This document shows positions 13,166 to 23,001 of a stretch of 64,000 nt of DNA, piece after piece (within the stretch, counting starts at the first letter, position 1; each line of letters opens with the position of its first letter). The DNA is from Bolinopsis microptera. Lineage: Eukaryota > Ctenophora > Tentaculata > Lobata > Bolinopsidae. Where the stretch lies: contig NC_087078.1 in NCBI RefSeq assembly GCF_026151205.1, forward strand, positions 18,493,118 through 18,557,117, given 5' to 3'. Below the pieces are notes generated by a model. It saw nothing but the letters and a program-made list of their open reading frames with translations. It ran no database searches and was not told the origin of the DNA. A program made the translations under genes and the position numbers.

Positions 13166-14779
13166 GAGTCTTGACACCACTTAAGGGTTAAACAGGTTCC
13201 TGCTAGTCAAATTAATATGCCAAGCATTATTGGTACCCCAAAGAGACCCATGGTTAAAAAATGTTACTTTGCCAGCATGTAATCCACAGATCGATTGTGG
13301 TCGATTCCTTGCAGTGATCAAAACGTAATGTTTGTTACAGGGTCATGATCGTAACTTAGCCACGTCAGTCATCAACCCACATGGTTATCAAGATTAATAA
13401 AACAAAAGTTAATAAAACAAAAGTTAAATTTATTACCAATTATTCAATCAATACATATCATAAATTCTAATATTGGAAACACAATGCAGAATGGATGTCT
13501 TAAACTATAATTTTGTTGTCACTAATAATCTATTTACTTTCAAAGTTGAAATTTAGTTAAGTATGAAATGCCACCACATCATAGTTAGGGTAAAATATAA
13601 TTCTTAAAAATTTTAAAATTGAGAAGATTGCTCTATGACTTAAAATTTAAAATTTAGCAAAAGATATCTAATTTTTAAATAGTTGGTTACAGTTTATGAC
13701 AGTACTGGCATGATCAATTTTATTGTGGCTGGTAAAAGGACCCAGTTGCCTGTAAGGGCTTTACCGAACCCCTGGGGACCACAATGTGATAGGATCAGGC
13801 CAGATGTTTCTATGTAGAGCAATTTGTTTATTTCGGAGCTATGGTTACGTGGTATAGCTGGTGGTCATGTTTAAAGGTCAGTTTATCTTTGTGTGCTAAT
13901 TATCCATCCAGATGCTTAGTGATGTGAGTAAATCATGCCCTTCTACAATATATAACGTTTAACTATAAATTTGTTTTTACCACAGAAACTGTGGCACTAA
14001 GGTCAAGAATTAAAAATTTGTACTCTCATTGATAGTTAAAGCGTTTTTTTCCCCAGCACTACTACACAACAAAAACCTGTCGGCCCACCGAGGAAACACA
14101 GTCGCAGAACAAGGAACCCAATTGTGCTCCTCTATTCTGCGATCGTGTGTATTTACTATAAACTAGCTAAATGCTGTTAGTAAAATTTTCGTTTGATTAG
14201 TTTATGTGTCAACGTAATGTCCATGATAATCATATATTTGGATCCCCGGTGGGCAAACACTCGTCCCAAAGGCTAAGGCAAACCTTTCAATGTTTCACCA
14301 TACGAAGTAAGGAGAACACATACTCAGCCTACAACTCCACCCATGGGACGAGACGTCGTGAGCCTCAAAATATATAGCATATACCCAGTCAGCAAACACT
14401 TTACACAACATACATACGATAACAAACAATGTATAATGCCATTACTTCATTTAAAAGAAAATATATCTGCTATCTAATTTAAAAAAATTGAAGAATAAAC
14501 CTGAAGAGAGGAGAAGGAGAGAGGGGTTTGGGAGAGGTAGAGTAGGAAAACAACAGGATCCTGTGCCGCAGGATTTTAAAATTTGTTGTATGATGATTCG
14601 TTTTGTGTCGTCTCTTAGATTAATATAGGTCTGATACCCTTGTCATGGTTTTTTGCAATAACACCGTGGTTTACTCATATGATTATGTTTACCAAATCAA
14701 CCTATTTCAAAGATAATTCATTTGCATCAAAGTTGTAACTGCACCAAAGTTGTCGGTCATATTTAGATTGTAGTTCTAA
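13166..14779. other. No gene recognised
   Basis: About 1.6 kb of AT-rich sequence between a dispersed repeat and the 3' end of the large LINE. No convincing exon, repeat or RNA gene is visible by eye. Confidence 0.5.
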
Positions 14780-14791
14780 GATTAGATTAGA

Positions 14792-16410
14792 TTAGATTAA
14801 GAATAATTCTAACAAAGATTTCTTAAGATTATTCTTGAATATACTGATGGGAGTGGAGAAGTCTATTTCACTTGTTGACTTACGGCAGTGATTCCAAATA
14901 CTAGTTGATTGATAGATGAATAGTGAGGATGGAGTGGGTGGGATGAAGTAGTTGTCTCGTCTTGGTGACCTGTTGAATAAAGAGAACATTGAGACTGGTG
15001 ATTGGAACTTATTAATTTTAAACATTTCCAGTAAACAGTGCAACTTATGAAGATTGTGGACAGTCAGGAAGTTATACTCGTTACAGATTGGTTTACTGTG
15101 TTCTAGTTCAAAGAAATCTTTGCCTAACATCTGCTTGATAACTTTACCGGTCTTATCCCTAGTGATAGGCCTTACTCTGGCACATGTTTTGAACTTATTG
15201 AAGTATGCATCATTATCACCAAAGAGAATTCTTATGCATTTCTTTTGTGTTTTAAATATGGCTTCTAGTTTATTATTTGATACACCTCCCCAAACAGATA
15301 TTCCATAACATAGGTGTGATTCAAAAAGGGTGTGGTACAGGTCCTTATATAGTTTTTTAGGTACACAGCGTCTAATTCCACATAGTCTACCTATCTCACA
15401 TTTCAATTTACGGTTTAACGCTCTTAAGTGAGCATCCCAGTTCAGTTTTTGGTCAATAATGACTCCAAGAAACTTAGTTTCCTCCACCTTTTTAATTACT
15501 ATATTATTTAGTGTCAGTTCTAATTCATTGGTGTTTGAATCTGGTTCATTTCTACAGTTCGGCTTAAAGTGGATATAACAACATTTCTTTATGTTGATAT
15601 GCAGCAAGTTACTCTTCATATACTGATGAACAAGTTTAAGAATTTTATTAGCTTTGCAGTAAAGTGTTTTTATACATTTATCTACAACAAATATGTTGGT
15701 GTCATCGGCAAAAAGTATAAACTTACCTAGGTCTGATACTCTATATATTTCATTGATGTAGATAATGAAAAGCAAGGGACCTAATACTGACCCCTGAGGA
15801 ACACCAAATATTACAGACAGTTTTTCGGATTCTTCTCCAAGTACTGAAACATATTGCTGTCTATTAGAAAGGTAACTGGCTATCAATTTATTTGCAGTCC
15901 CTCGAATTCCATAATCATTCAGTTTTTTAAGCAGTTTATCATGACAGATTGTGTCAAAAGCTTTACTTAAATCAATGAAGATGCCTAGTACGTGATTTTT
16001 ATCTCTTAAAGATTTTTCAATGTAGTCGACAGAGAAGTTGAGTGCATGGCTTGTCGAGTGATTTTTTCTAAAGCCATATTGATTTTCATATAATAATCCT
16101 TGCGACTGAAAGAAACTGTAAAGCCTGGAGAATATGATTTTTTCAAGTATTTTACCGAATATCGCTAAGGTTGAGATAGGCCTGTAATTTTCAAGAAGCT
16201 CAGCATTTTCTTTCTGATATATTGGACTTATTTTACCTACTTTTAGGTCGTCTGGAAAAAATCCCTGTTGCATACATTCGTTGTACAATACCGATAGTAG
16301 TGGGCTAATTTTGCCTGATACTGCCTTTACTATATGTACTGGTATGTCGCTAGCCTTGCCATTCTTAAGTTCCGATATGATCTCATTTGTATCAATTATA
16401 TTGATGCTAC
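14792..16410 (-). pseudogene. LINE ORF2, reverse transcriptase part (3' portion)
   Basis: A continuous frame from about 16,410 to the stop at 14,792, separated from the 5' part of ORF2 by an insertion. It opens with a NGKASDIPVH block typical of the start of LINE reverse transcriptases. It then shows LENYRPISTL, GFRKNHSTSHAL, FIDLSKAFDTI (first catalytic Asp), GVPQGSVLGPLLF, FADDTNIFVVD (catalytic Asp pair) and TKFLGVIIDQKLNW. A C-terminal region with YGISVWGG and QKKCIRILFGD follows. All polymerase residues appear intact, but the product cannot be joined to the endonuclease in this copy. Two further fragments of this family are at 9.5-10.2 and 10.9-12.0 kb. Confidence 0.92.
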
Positions 16411-16806
16411 ATTGTTATTGAATATGAAATAATTTTCAACCGTATTAATTTATTAACTTATTGTAAATAGCAAGTTTGACAAAGGGATTACGTTTATTTT
16501 ACCCGGAGTTCGTTTAAGTTTAGTATTGTAAATAGTTAATTTGACGAAGGGAATACGTCTATTTTACCCTGAGTTATGTTTTAGTTCAATCTTGACACAA
16601 TTTTAAAATTATAATTTAATTATTTTATATATATGTATTGTCCATAACTAGGGTGGCCTGCTAACAGAACCATGATCTGCCTTGATTCATCCTTCAGCAC
16701 AGAGAAAAGCTCCTTTTTTTATACATTATGATTACAGAGGATCTGATATTTAGATATATATTGCTGTGCTGTAAAAATTGACTTTATTTATTTATTTATT
16801 TTATTT
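16411..16806 (+). mobile_element. Insertion in LINE ORF2: probable LINE 3'-UTR fragment
   Basis: About 390 bp of non-coding sequence separates two parts of one ORF2. It contains a tandem duplication of about 60 bp (both copies start near TTGTAAATAG and include TTTGACRAAGGGAWTACG), and ends in TTGACTTTATTTATTTATTT. That last motif looks like the 3' end of a plus-strand CR1-like element. It is most simply a 5'-truncated retrotransposon that landed inside another one. It also creates the premature stop of the upstream ORF2 portion at 16,801. Confidence 0.65.
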
Positions 16807-18540
16807 AGCCACCTCCTCAGGTGAGCAGTCATGTAGATATATATTAGCTGTATTCGATTTAGGTAAGAAGTCACAGAAACTTGGAAGCTGATTTATTTGT
16901 ATCTCTCCTAGTTCTGTGTAGGCTGCATTAAGGTTAGATGCTAGGGATACAAAATACTTATTGAATTCATTAGCTATAACTCTGCGATCAGTTATCTTTT
17001 CATTGTCTATGGTAAATATAGGTCTGATATCACGTTTCTGTTTGCCACGAATTTTATTTATCAGTTCCCAGGTTTTCTTGGAATTTCCCTGAGTTTCAAG
17101 AAACTTGTCAGAATAATATTCAGATACAGCTTTTTTACGAACCTTTTTTAGAGCCTTTCTATATTCTTTGTAGTCATCATAACGGTTTCTTTTATTACAG
17201 CAGATAGAACACAGGCATGTGCCCCCTTTTGTGTCAGTTTCGCCTTGTTTACACTTAACTTTCCTGACTTTCGCCCAGTCATCATACAGCCCATGGCAGT
17301 GGTTTACTGAGGCTATAATCCCGCCAGTAATCCATGGGTTGTTCTGGATAGTGCGCTTAGTGGTTTTGGGTACAGCTAGTTTGCAGGTTTCGTCAATGCT
17401 GTTTTTAAAGATATCATGAAAGTTAGTAAAATCTATAATTGGTTCATTGTCTAGTTTGTTACCCAAGACTTCAGCAAATTTATCAGTGTTTGATTTACAA
17501 TAGTCATAATATTGAGTGTGCTTGTGAATATTTTTGGTCTTGCTAATTTCCCAGTCAAATATTGTAAATATAGGGAGGTGATGAGATATGTGATCAGTTA
17601 TGACTCCAGAGGCAGTAACAGAGTCTAGGTCATTTGTAATGATGTTGTCGATGCACGAGGCATTACATCCAGGCTTTTCATGAGTTGCTAATGATATCAA
17701 TGGAAAGAAGCCTCTACTAAATAGGACATCTTCATACTGTGCAATAATGCTACTGTGGTTACTATGGAGATTAATGTTAAAATCACCTGCAATGTGTGTA
17801 TGTTTTGGTGCTTTATCAAGTATTGACGACAGTTCTTGGAGAGCTTGCTCAGCATTGCCACTTGGAGGGCGGTATATTACTCCTATAGAAGTAGAATTTC
17901 CTAGACTACCTATAGTTACAAAGAGGGTTTCTAGATTTTCTGTTACTTGTGAAAGGTTGTTATTTTTGACAGCATTGAAGGAGTTCAGGACATATAGAGC
18001 TACTCCTGAGCCTTTTACTTTCGAGTCGAAGGTATCTTGATAGAAGCTCTCATAGCCTGTGAGTTCGTACAAGTTTTTCATTTCAGGGCCTACATTCGTT
18101 TCAGCAAGACCAATTACAGAGAATTTGTTAGTAAACCTAGCTATTTCAATTGCCAGCGAGTCAAAGTTTGATTTGTTGCCATCAAGATTTTGAAATATTA
18201 GTGAGTTTTGCACTTGTAATTCGTTAGCAAAGGTGCGGTTTATGTCTTTTACAGAATATGAATCACAGCTTTCAAGTACCTCAGAGATTTTACGTATTAC
18301 ATCATCTGCATCAGTGTTGTCATCATTGTCATCATTCAGAAGCTTAAATGGGTTATAACGGTTTACTGCTAGGTGGATACAATTATTGCAGTACAAGTCA
18401 ACTTTTTTATTTTGTTTGTCACTGGTGTTAAAACATCTAGAGTGAATGGGACAATTACAGCGGTAGCATTCAATTATAGATTGACCTAAGTAAATACTTT
18501 TTAAACAGTGGGCACAGACCTCTTTTTTAAGAACATTCAT
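16801..18540 (-). CDS. LINE ORF2, zinc finger plus apurinic-type endonuclease (5' portion)
   Basis: A 579-codon frame starting at an ATG that overlaps the ORF1 stop. Residues 9-54 form a C4HC3 PHD-like finger (CAHC, CYRCNCPIHSRC, CNNC). An exonuclease-endonuclease-phosphatase fold follows at roughly 95-320: NLDGNKSNF, GLAETN, GVIYRPPSGN, HIAGDFNINL and SCIDNIITND. This domain nicks target DNA to prime reverse transcription. The usual final motif SDHLPIF reads SHHLPIF here, replacing the catalytic Asp by His; that may cripple nicking, or be a family variant. After a linker (WITGGI, YKEYRKALKKVRKKAVSEYY) the frame ends at SPEEVAK, where the nested insertion begins. Confidence 0.9.
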   Translation of the reverse strand: MNVLKKEVCAHCLKSIYLGQSIIECYRCNCPIHSRCFNTSDKQNKKVDLYCNNCIHLAVNRYNPFKLLNDDNDDNTDADDVIRKISEVLESCDSYSVKDINRTFANELQVQNSLIFQNLDGNKSNFDSLAIEIARFTNKFSVIGLAETNVGPEMKNLYELTGYESFYQDTFDSKVKGSGVALYVLNSFNAVKNNNLSQVTENLETLFVTIGSLGNSTSIGVIYRPPSGNAEQALQELSSILDKAPKHTHIAGDFNINLHSNHSSIIAQYEDVLFSRGFFPLISLATHEKPGCNASCIDNIITNDLDSVTASGVITDHISHHLPIFTIFDWEISKTKNIHKHTQYYDYCKSNTDKFAEVLGNKLDNEPIIDFTNFHDIFKNSIDETCKLAVPKTTKRTIQNNPWITGGIIASVNHCHGLYDDWAKVRKVKCKQGETDTKGGTCLCSICCNKRNRYDDYKEYRKALKKVRKKAVSEYYSDKFLETQGNSKKTWELINKIRGKQKRDIRPIFTIDNEKITDRRVIANEFNKYFVSLASNLNAAYTELGEIQINQLPSFCDFLPKSNTANIYLHDCSPEEVAK

Positions 18541-20636
18541 GCTGGAGGCTGATAGCCTTCAACATGAGGCTGTCCTCCGGCGGCATGAGAATAAAGTGTT
18601 GAACCAACCTTACCGTCCCTCCTCCCCCTCTTCCTCCTATCAGTCCCTCCATGCATCCTAACAAGGACAGTATTACGGATTAAAGTAGCAAGTTTGGCCA
18701 CTCCCTTCCAATTAAGGTGCAGGTAATCCGTTCGGCCATATCTGTCAAACTCCCTGGACAAGGTTAGGCAAAGTAAGCCAGTGTTATTGTCAAGGAAGTC
18801 ATCAAAGCCATCAACGAACTGGACACCAAAGTTTTTGGGGAGTAGCTCACGACGAATAAGTTCTATAAAGTAAAGAACTTTCCTATTTAAATCAGCATTT
18901 CGAGTTGGTAAAAGAGGACAAAGAAATACTTGGGCAGTTGGATTGGCCTCTTGAATTTGCTCAATCTTGAATTCTAGATGACTAAATATAGCAAAAATTT
19001 CACGCTGAGATTTAACAGATGGTCTTCTAACATCATTTATACCACACATAATAACAATGTTCTTGTATCCACATGCAAGATATGGGTTAATGTCATCTAT
19101 TGTAGGAGTCCAAACATTCCGACCAGGCAGCCACTTACCAAAGCTCCTTTTGTGATCCTCTCCAAATTTCATACCTGCTCCATTTGAATCAGAGAAGATA
19201 CAAGTACTGGCACGATTCTTTCCATCTATTGATCTGAAGGTGAAACTATATCGTACTGCACCAGTGACTGACCCCTTCTGGATAGAGTGCTTGTAGTGAG
19301 CCTGACTCCTTCTGGTCATCCTGTAAACTGATCTTGGAGTACACTTGTGCGTGTGAACTGGGTTGTTCATTTCAGTGAAGAGGACTTTGCATTCACCTCC
19401 AATGGAAAGAGTCAATATGCTAGACTCTGGATGTATCACCGGTTCATTGTCTGAATGTTCAGGCAGATAACCCTTGCCTTCTTCATAGCGGTTGATCAAC
19501 ACGCTATTCATTACAGGGTTTCCTTCTGCACAGAACTCCTCATTGATTTTCAGGACAAGTGCAGCAATTTTATCAGGGATCTCCACGGTTTTCTTATTCT
19601 CATCTCTGGATCCGCTATACTTGTACTTCTCTCCAAAAGAACATACTGAATGCCCATTCTCCTGACTGAACTGAAGAGATTCGCAGTATTGGAGAAGGTC
19701 TGATTCAGCATCACTGTTGATGAATTCTTCCACGGTGTCTACCACAGGTTTTTCCTCATGTTTAAAGGTGGTCTTTGATAGAAGGTGCTTATCATTTAAT
19801 GCAGAACCAGATGATGGCTGATCATGAGGAATTGTCGTCTGTTGGGAAGATAGTTGGTCTAGAGACTGCTTGATTTCCTTCAGTTCAAGAGAAATATGCG
19901 GTTCCTGCCGAGTATGTTCATCAAGCTGGTCTATGATATCATGTATCAATTTCTCAGTGTCAAGCTTGGGAGCAGTAGATGAGACAAGACCTTTGGTGGA
20001 AAGATCTGTGATTTGTTTCTGAAGGTCTTTAATAGCCTTTTTGACACCACTTACATCTTCACTTAGTTCTCCTTTACAATGGTCTTCTATGTTTTTGACT
20101 CGGTTTTGATGGTCTTTCAAACCATGTTCATTGGTTAGCAGGTGTTGCATGTGAAGGTCGAGGTTTTGGATCACCTGGATCGACTCTTTCATTTTATCAA
20201 CATCAATTGTTGATAATGATTTCGTCAAGGTTTCTATGTCCTTGAGATTCTGACAGGCAGAGTGCACCTCATAATCACTATTGGACTGTTGTAGACTCAG
20301 GGTGTTCCGACATTTGTAGCAGAAGTTGTTGTATGAGATATCTTTGATGGTGGTTGGTACGGGTGCAACGTAGCAAAATGGACATAACCACTTTTCCAGC
20401 TTCATTATTGACGGCTTCGTGATACCCTTTAGTCCCAGACAATCTGCATGCCAGTTCTGTTTGCATCCTGTGCATATTAGCTTGAAGCTTCCAGCATTCG
20501 ATTGGCTGCATGGGCATTTATCAACATTATGATGCTCTTTTTTAGCGGTTGGCCCTGTTCCTGTCACAGAGCCACGTCTATTTCCGGTAGATGGTGTTTT
20601 TATACCTGTACCTGACATCGCACAGCCAAGCAACAC
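18537..20636 (-). CDS. LINE ORF1: PHD finger, AlkB-like dioxygenase, SGNH hydrolase
   Basis: 699 codons, uninterrupted. Residues 41-88 form a C4HC3 PHD finger (CPC, CTGC, HADC, CPFC). Residues about 130-265 are helical, probably coiled coil. Residues about 331-470 match the AlkB family of 2-oxoglutarate/Fe(II) dioxygenases: YEEGKGYLPEHSDNEPV with the iron ligands H394 and D396, SILTLSIGGECKVLF, YRMTRRSQAHYKHSI with the third ligand H450, and RYSFTFRS carrying the 2OG-binding arginines R462 and R468. Residues about 479-660 are an SGNH/GDSL esterase fold: FSDSNG (S484), CGIND (N534) and DYLH (D637, H640), so the triad is present. PHD and SGNH domains are known in CR1-group ORF1 proteins. An AlkB domain there is unusual, and demethylation of nucleic acid is only inferred. 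Confidence 0.9.
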   Translation of the reverse strand: MLLGCAMSGTGIKTPSTGNRRGSVTGTGPTAKKEHHNVDKCPCSQSNAGSFKLICTGCKQNWHADCLGLKGITKPSIMKLEKWLCPFCYVAPVPTTIKDISYNNFCYKCRNTLSLQQSNSDYEVHSACQNLKDIETLTKSLSTIDVDKMKESIQVIQNLDLHMQHLLTNEHGLKDHQNRVKNIEDHCKGELSEDVSGVKKAIKDLQKQITDLSTKGLVSSTAPKLDTEKLIHDIIDQLDEHTRQEPHISLELKEIKQSLDQLSSQQTTIPHDQPSSGSALNDKHLLSKTTFKHEEKPVVDTVEEFINSDAESDLLQYCESLQFSQENGHSVCSFGEKYKYSGSRDENKKTVEIPDKIAALVLKINEEFCAEGNPVMNSVLINRYEEGKGYLPEHSDNEPVIHPESSILTLSIGGECKVLFTEMNNPVHTHKCTPRSVYRMTRRSQAHYKHSIQKGSVTGAVRYSFTFRSIDGKNRASTCIFSDSNGAGMKFGEDHKRSFGKWLPGRNVWTPTIDDINPYLACGYKNIVIMCGINDVRRPSVKSQREIFAIFSHLEFKIEQIQEANPTAQVFLCPLLPTRNADLNRKVLYFIELIRRELLPKNFGVQFVDGFDDFLDNNTGLLCLTLSREFDRYGRTDYLHLNWKGVAKLATLIRNTVLVRMHGGTDRRKRGRRDGKVGSTLYSHAAGGQPHVEGYQPPA

Positions 20637-20700
20637 ACAGCTAATAAGGACAGCACAGCAAACAAATCAAGCAACAAATAACTCACGTCTCCCCTTTGGG

Positions 20701-21048
20701 GGTACTAGTACATGCTATCCCTGAACTCAAATTATTTGTTATATAGCAGCGCTGAAAGTATTAAAATTTTTTCAATTTTCTAATGGTTTTATACCAAGTA
20801 ACTTAATTAAGGAGCATATTTGCATTGTCAGGATATATTATGCCTATTTGATGGGGAAATAATTGTTTAAAGCATGTTATTGCAGATTTATCATTAATAT
20901 TTAATGGGCCATTGAAGTTCCTCCACCCGTCATTGCTAAATGAGGAATAGAGAAACAAAATAGAGAAACTAACCCCTCTCTCGATTCAATCACTTACCGC
21001 AATTTAAATACTTCTTTTGCTGAATGGAGTTGGGTTAAAAACATATAA
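20701..21048. other. LINE 5' flank; short shared repeat at 20,724-20,767
   Basis: A 40-bp stretch (CTCAAATTATTTGTTATATAG and following bases) recurs with few changes at 33,196-33,238 within a TXNDC9 intron. Otherwise nothing recognised. Confidence 0.5.
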
Positions 21049-21084
21049 GGGGTCATTCACATATTACTTAATCATTTTTGACTA

Positions 21085-21345
21085 AATAAATTATTACCTA
21101 TTTAATTCGCGTTTTTGACACCACTTGAGGGTCCAAACTTTGGGCACTAAAATTGTTGTTTATTGGCCTAGTTTTTATTTTTTCATGCTGATTTGAATGC
21201 CATTAAGACATTTGACCCAGTCAAAAAGGTTTCAGTTTATATCTTGTACGGTTTTTGCGAAAAGTCGTGTTAAAGTAGATGCCGTGATGTCAGTAGAATG
21301 GTACGGTTATATATCGTCTCGCTTTATACATAGTAAGACACTATA
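21085..21345 (-). repeat. Dispersed repeat, inverted copy of 12,898-13,165
   Basis: Minus-strand copy of the repeat at 12,898; both end with AAATAGGTAATAATTTATTTAG or its complement. The copy lies immediately inside the left TIR of the 21,049 element. Confidence 0.8.
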
Positions 21346-21412
21346 TTGAATAAATTACATTCAATTTTAGCAATGGCCAATTGGCTGACTATAAGGTCAT
21401 GGCCTGAACAAA

Positions 21413-21625
21413 CAATTTTTTTAAATAGTCGAGTGATGCTAAAGCAGAGCACAAATGTGTAATAAGTAAATAGATTAAAAACTGATTCATGTGATGCATT
21501 ACGCAGAGCACAGATAAAAATACTGATTCAATGATTAAAATTATAGCTGTGAGTGTCAATAAATTACTGTGTCATAGAAAAGGAACGATGTACACGTGAT
21601 CTGAGATACCAATATCTCAATATCA
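21413..21625 (+). repeat. Dispersed repeat, inverted copy at 57,225-57,440
   Basis: About 210 bp nearly identical to the reverse complement of 57,225-57,440, with landmarks TGATGCATTACGCAGAGCAC and GTACACGTGATCTGAGATAC. Non-coding, unknown class. Here it abuts the RLE remnant's downstream flank; there it abuts a LINE fragment. Confidence 0.75.
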
Positions 21626-21818
21626 AAAGGATAGTGTCTAGAAACATTCATAGTCCATGGTGGCAGGTATCAAGTTAAACGAAGTTACACTGACTGGCAA
21701 TGTATACGATTGCCGTCTCCCTCTCTCACCCCTGACCGCTATCAGGGTGCTCCTGAGGATTGAGAATCTAATCCTGGTGCGCATGTAACACATAATAGCC
21801 GCACAGCCAGTATTTATC

Positions 21819-22652
21819 TTAAAGACTGTGACAGTGCTGAAATGGGAAAAGAATATTCAAACAATATACACATAATATAGCAATGGCCAATTGGCTGACT
21901 ATAATAGCCGCATAGTCTTCTCCTCTCTTTTGGGATAGTTTTTCAGCGAGTCTCTTGTGGTATCTTGTGGCTTGTGGACCCCATCCGCCATTTGTTGAGT
22001 ATATAAGTGGGGTAAAGGTGCCTTTTTCCACCTGGATGATTCTGTTGTTGTACTTTTTCATTTTCCTCATTTCATGAGCTTTATAGATCTGTTCCATATC
22101 TTTTTTGTCATATGTGGGTGAGTAGGGGTGGGTAACACAGACATCAAAGAATGTTCGTTCAAATGTGCTCCAGAGACCTCTTGAGGATACATCAGGTGCA
22201 GCTCTATCAGCATTGGTACCAACAATTTCTTCATTATCAAGGGGTATCAATGCTGGCTCAGTCACTACATCTCTGCATACTTCACGCTGCAGCTCTGCAT
22301 TTAGATCGCGGATGTTGTTGTGTCTCATAGAAACATAGCCACCTTTCTTGCATATAAGTGTGTGATTCACATTATCTCTCTCTCCACAAGCACAGTGAAA
22401 TGGGGTGTTAGGGATCTCCCAACCATAACGCAAGTACAGAGCATCACGGAACTCAATCTTGTTCAGGGAGTAGCCAAATCTCTTCAATGGAAGTGCAGTA
22501 AGCCAACATCCTGAACCTTTCTCTTTGATGAACTGGAGAGATCTCTTTAGGTTGGGATCTCTTACACTGTCCTCTATTGATTTGCTAACCGTAAATAAGT
22601 GTTTCTCCTTGATTGCCTTGAGACTTTTTATAGTGTCATTTTGAATTGACAT
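21819..22652 (-). pseudogene. RLE-type LINE remnant: zinc knuckle and restriction-like endonuclease
   Basis: An open frame of 277 codons without reverse transcriptase motifs. In order: a CWLTALPLKRFGYSLNK block, FRDALYLRYGW, a zinc-knuckle-like CACGERDNVNHTLIC, then GGYVSMRHNNIRD. An APDV...FERTFFDVCV segment resembles the PD-(D/E)xK core, followed by VEKGTFTPLIYSTNGGWGP and HKRLAEKLSQKRGEDYA. This arrangement (Cys-His knuckle, RHN, PD...D) is that of the C-terminal endonuclease of R2/NeSL/Hero-type retrotransposons. The polymerase half is missing upstream, so it is a fragment. A more decayed relative is at 50.4-51.3 kb. Confidence 0.75.
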
Positions 22653-23001
22653 GTAATGTTCAAGGGTGTTTTGCTGGTTGATAATCAGGTCTGTGAGGTC
22701 TTTTGTGACACTATATGTAAGACACTATATGTAATTTTGACACAATAGCTATGTGTAAAACTGATTACGGAGGGGGGGGGGGGGGGTAAAAATGTTCCAA
22801 AAAATGATTACGTAATATGTGAACGACCCCTAAGTGATACGATTGTCTAACTTGTAAAAAATTGTATTTTACTTTGTAGAAGCTTTCAATAAACATGTGT
22901 TAATCGTCGTCAGCTGAAGGTGATGTGGTGGACAATGCTTTTATGTGATGGAGTTGTGTCAAGGATGAAGGGTGGGGGTGTTGTGGGTGGGAAAGTCAAA
23001 A
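22653..23001. other. No gene; right end of TIR element and G-run
   Basis: Contains the G homopolymer at 22,771-22,786, the right TIR ending at 22,830, and about 170 bp of unassigned sequence. Confidence 0.5.

Larger units (their letters stand above)
14780..20700 (-). mobile_element. CR1-type LINE with PHD-AlkB-SGNH ORF1, interrupted
   Basis: A minus-strand non-LTR retrotransposon of about 5.9 kb including a nested insertion. From 5' to 3': short 5' UTR, ORF1 (20,636-18,537), ORF2 (18,540 down to 14,792) and a 3' tail of ATTAG pentamers (14,780-14,800, plus-strand view). ORF1 and ORF2 overlap by the four bases ATGA, a layout compatible with termination-reinitiation. The ORF2 stop codon lies in the start of the microsatellite tail, so there is essentially no 3' UTR. 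ORF2 is split by about 390 bp of foreign sequence at 16,411-16,806, so this copy is not autonomous. Reverse-transcriptase and downstream blocks place it in the CR1/Jockey-like group. Confidence 0.88.
21049..22830. mobile_element. TIR element, PIF/Harbinger-like ends, composite interior
   Basis: The left end GGGGTCATTCACATATTAC is mirrored at the right end (GTAATATGTGAACGACCCC), and both are flanked by TAA, fitting the 3-bp TWA target duplication of PIF/Harbinger elements. The interior holds no transposase. It contains a dispersed repeat (21,085-21,345), another repeat (21,413-21,625), an RLE-type LINE remnant (21,819-22,652) and a G homopolymer (22,771-22,786). It is either a nonautonomous element with later insertions or two half-elements by chance. 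A shorter element with similar ends is at 26,419-26,597. Confidence 0.6.

Noticed and set aside
14780-14800. Telomere-like repeat (ATTAG)n
   Set aside because: Only about four units, not TTAGGG, and located at the 3' end of a LINE, where such tails are normal.
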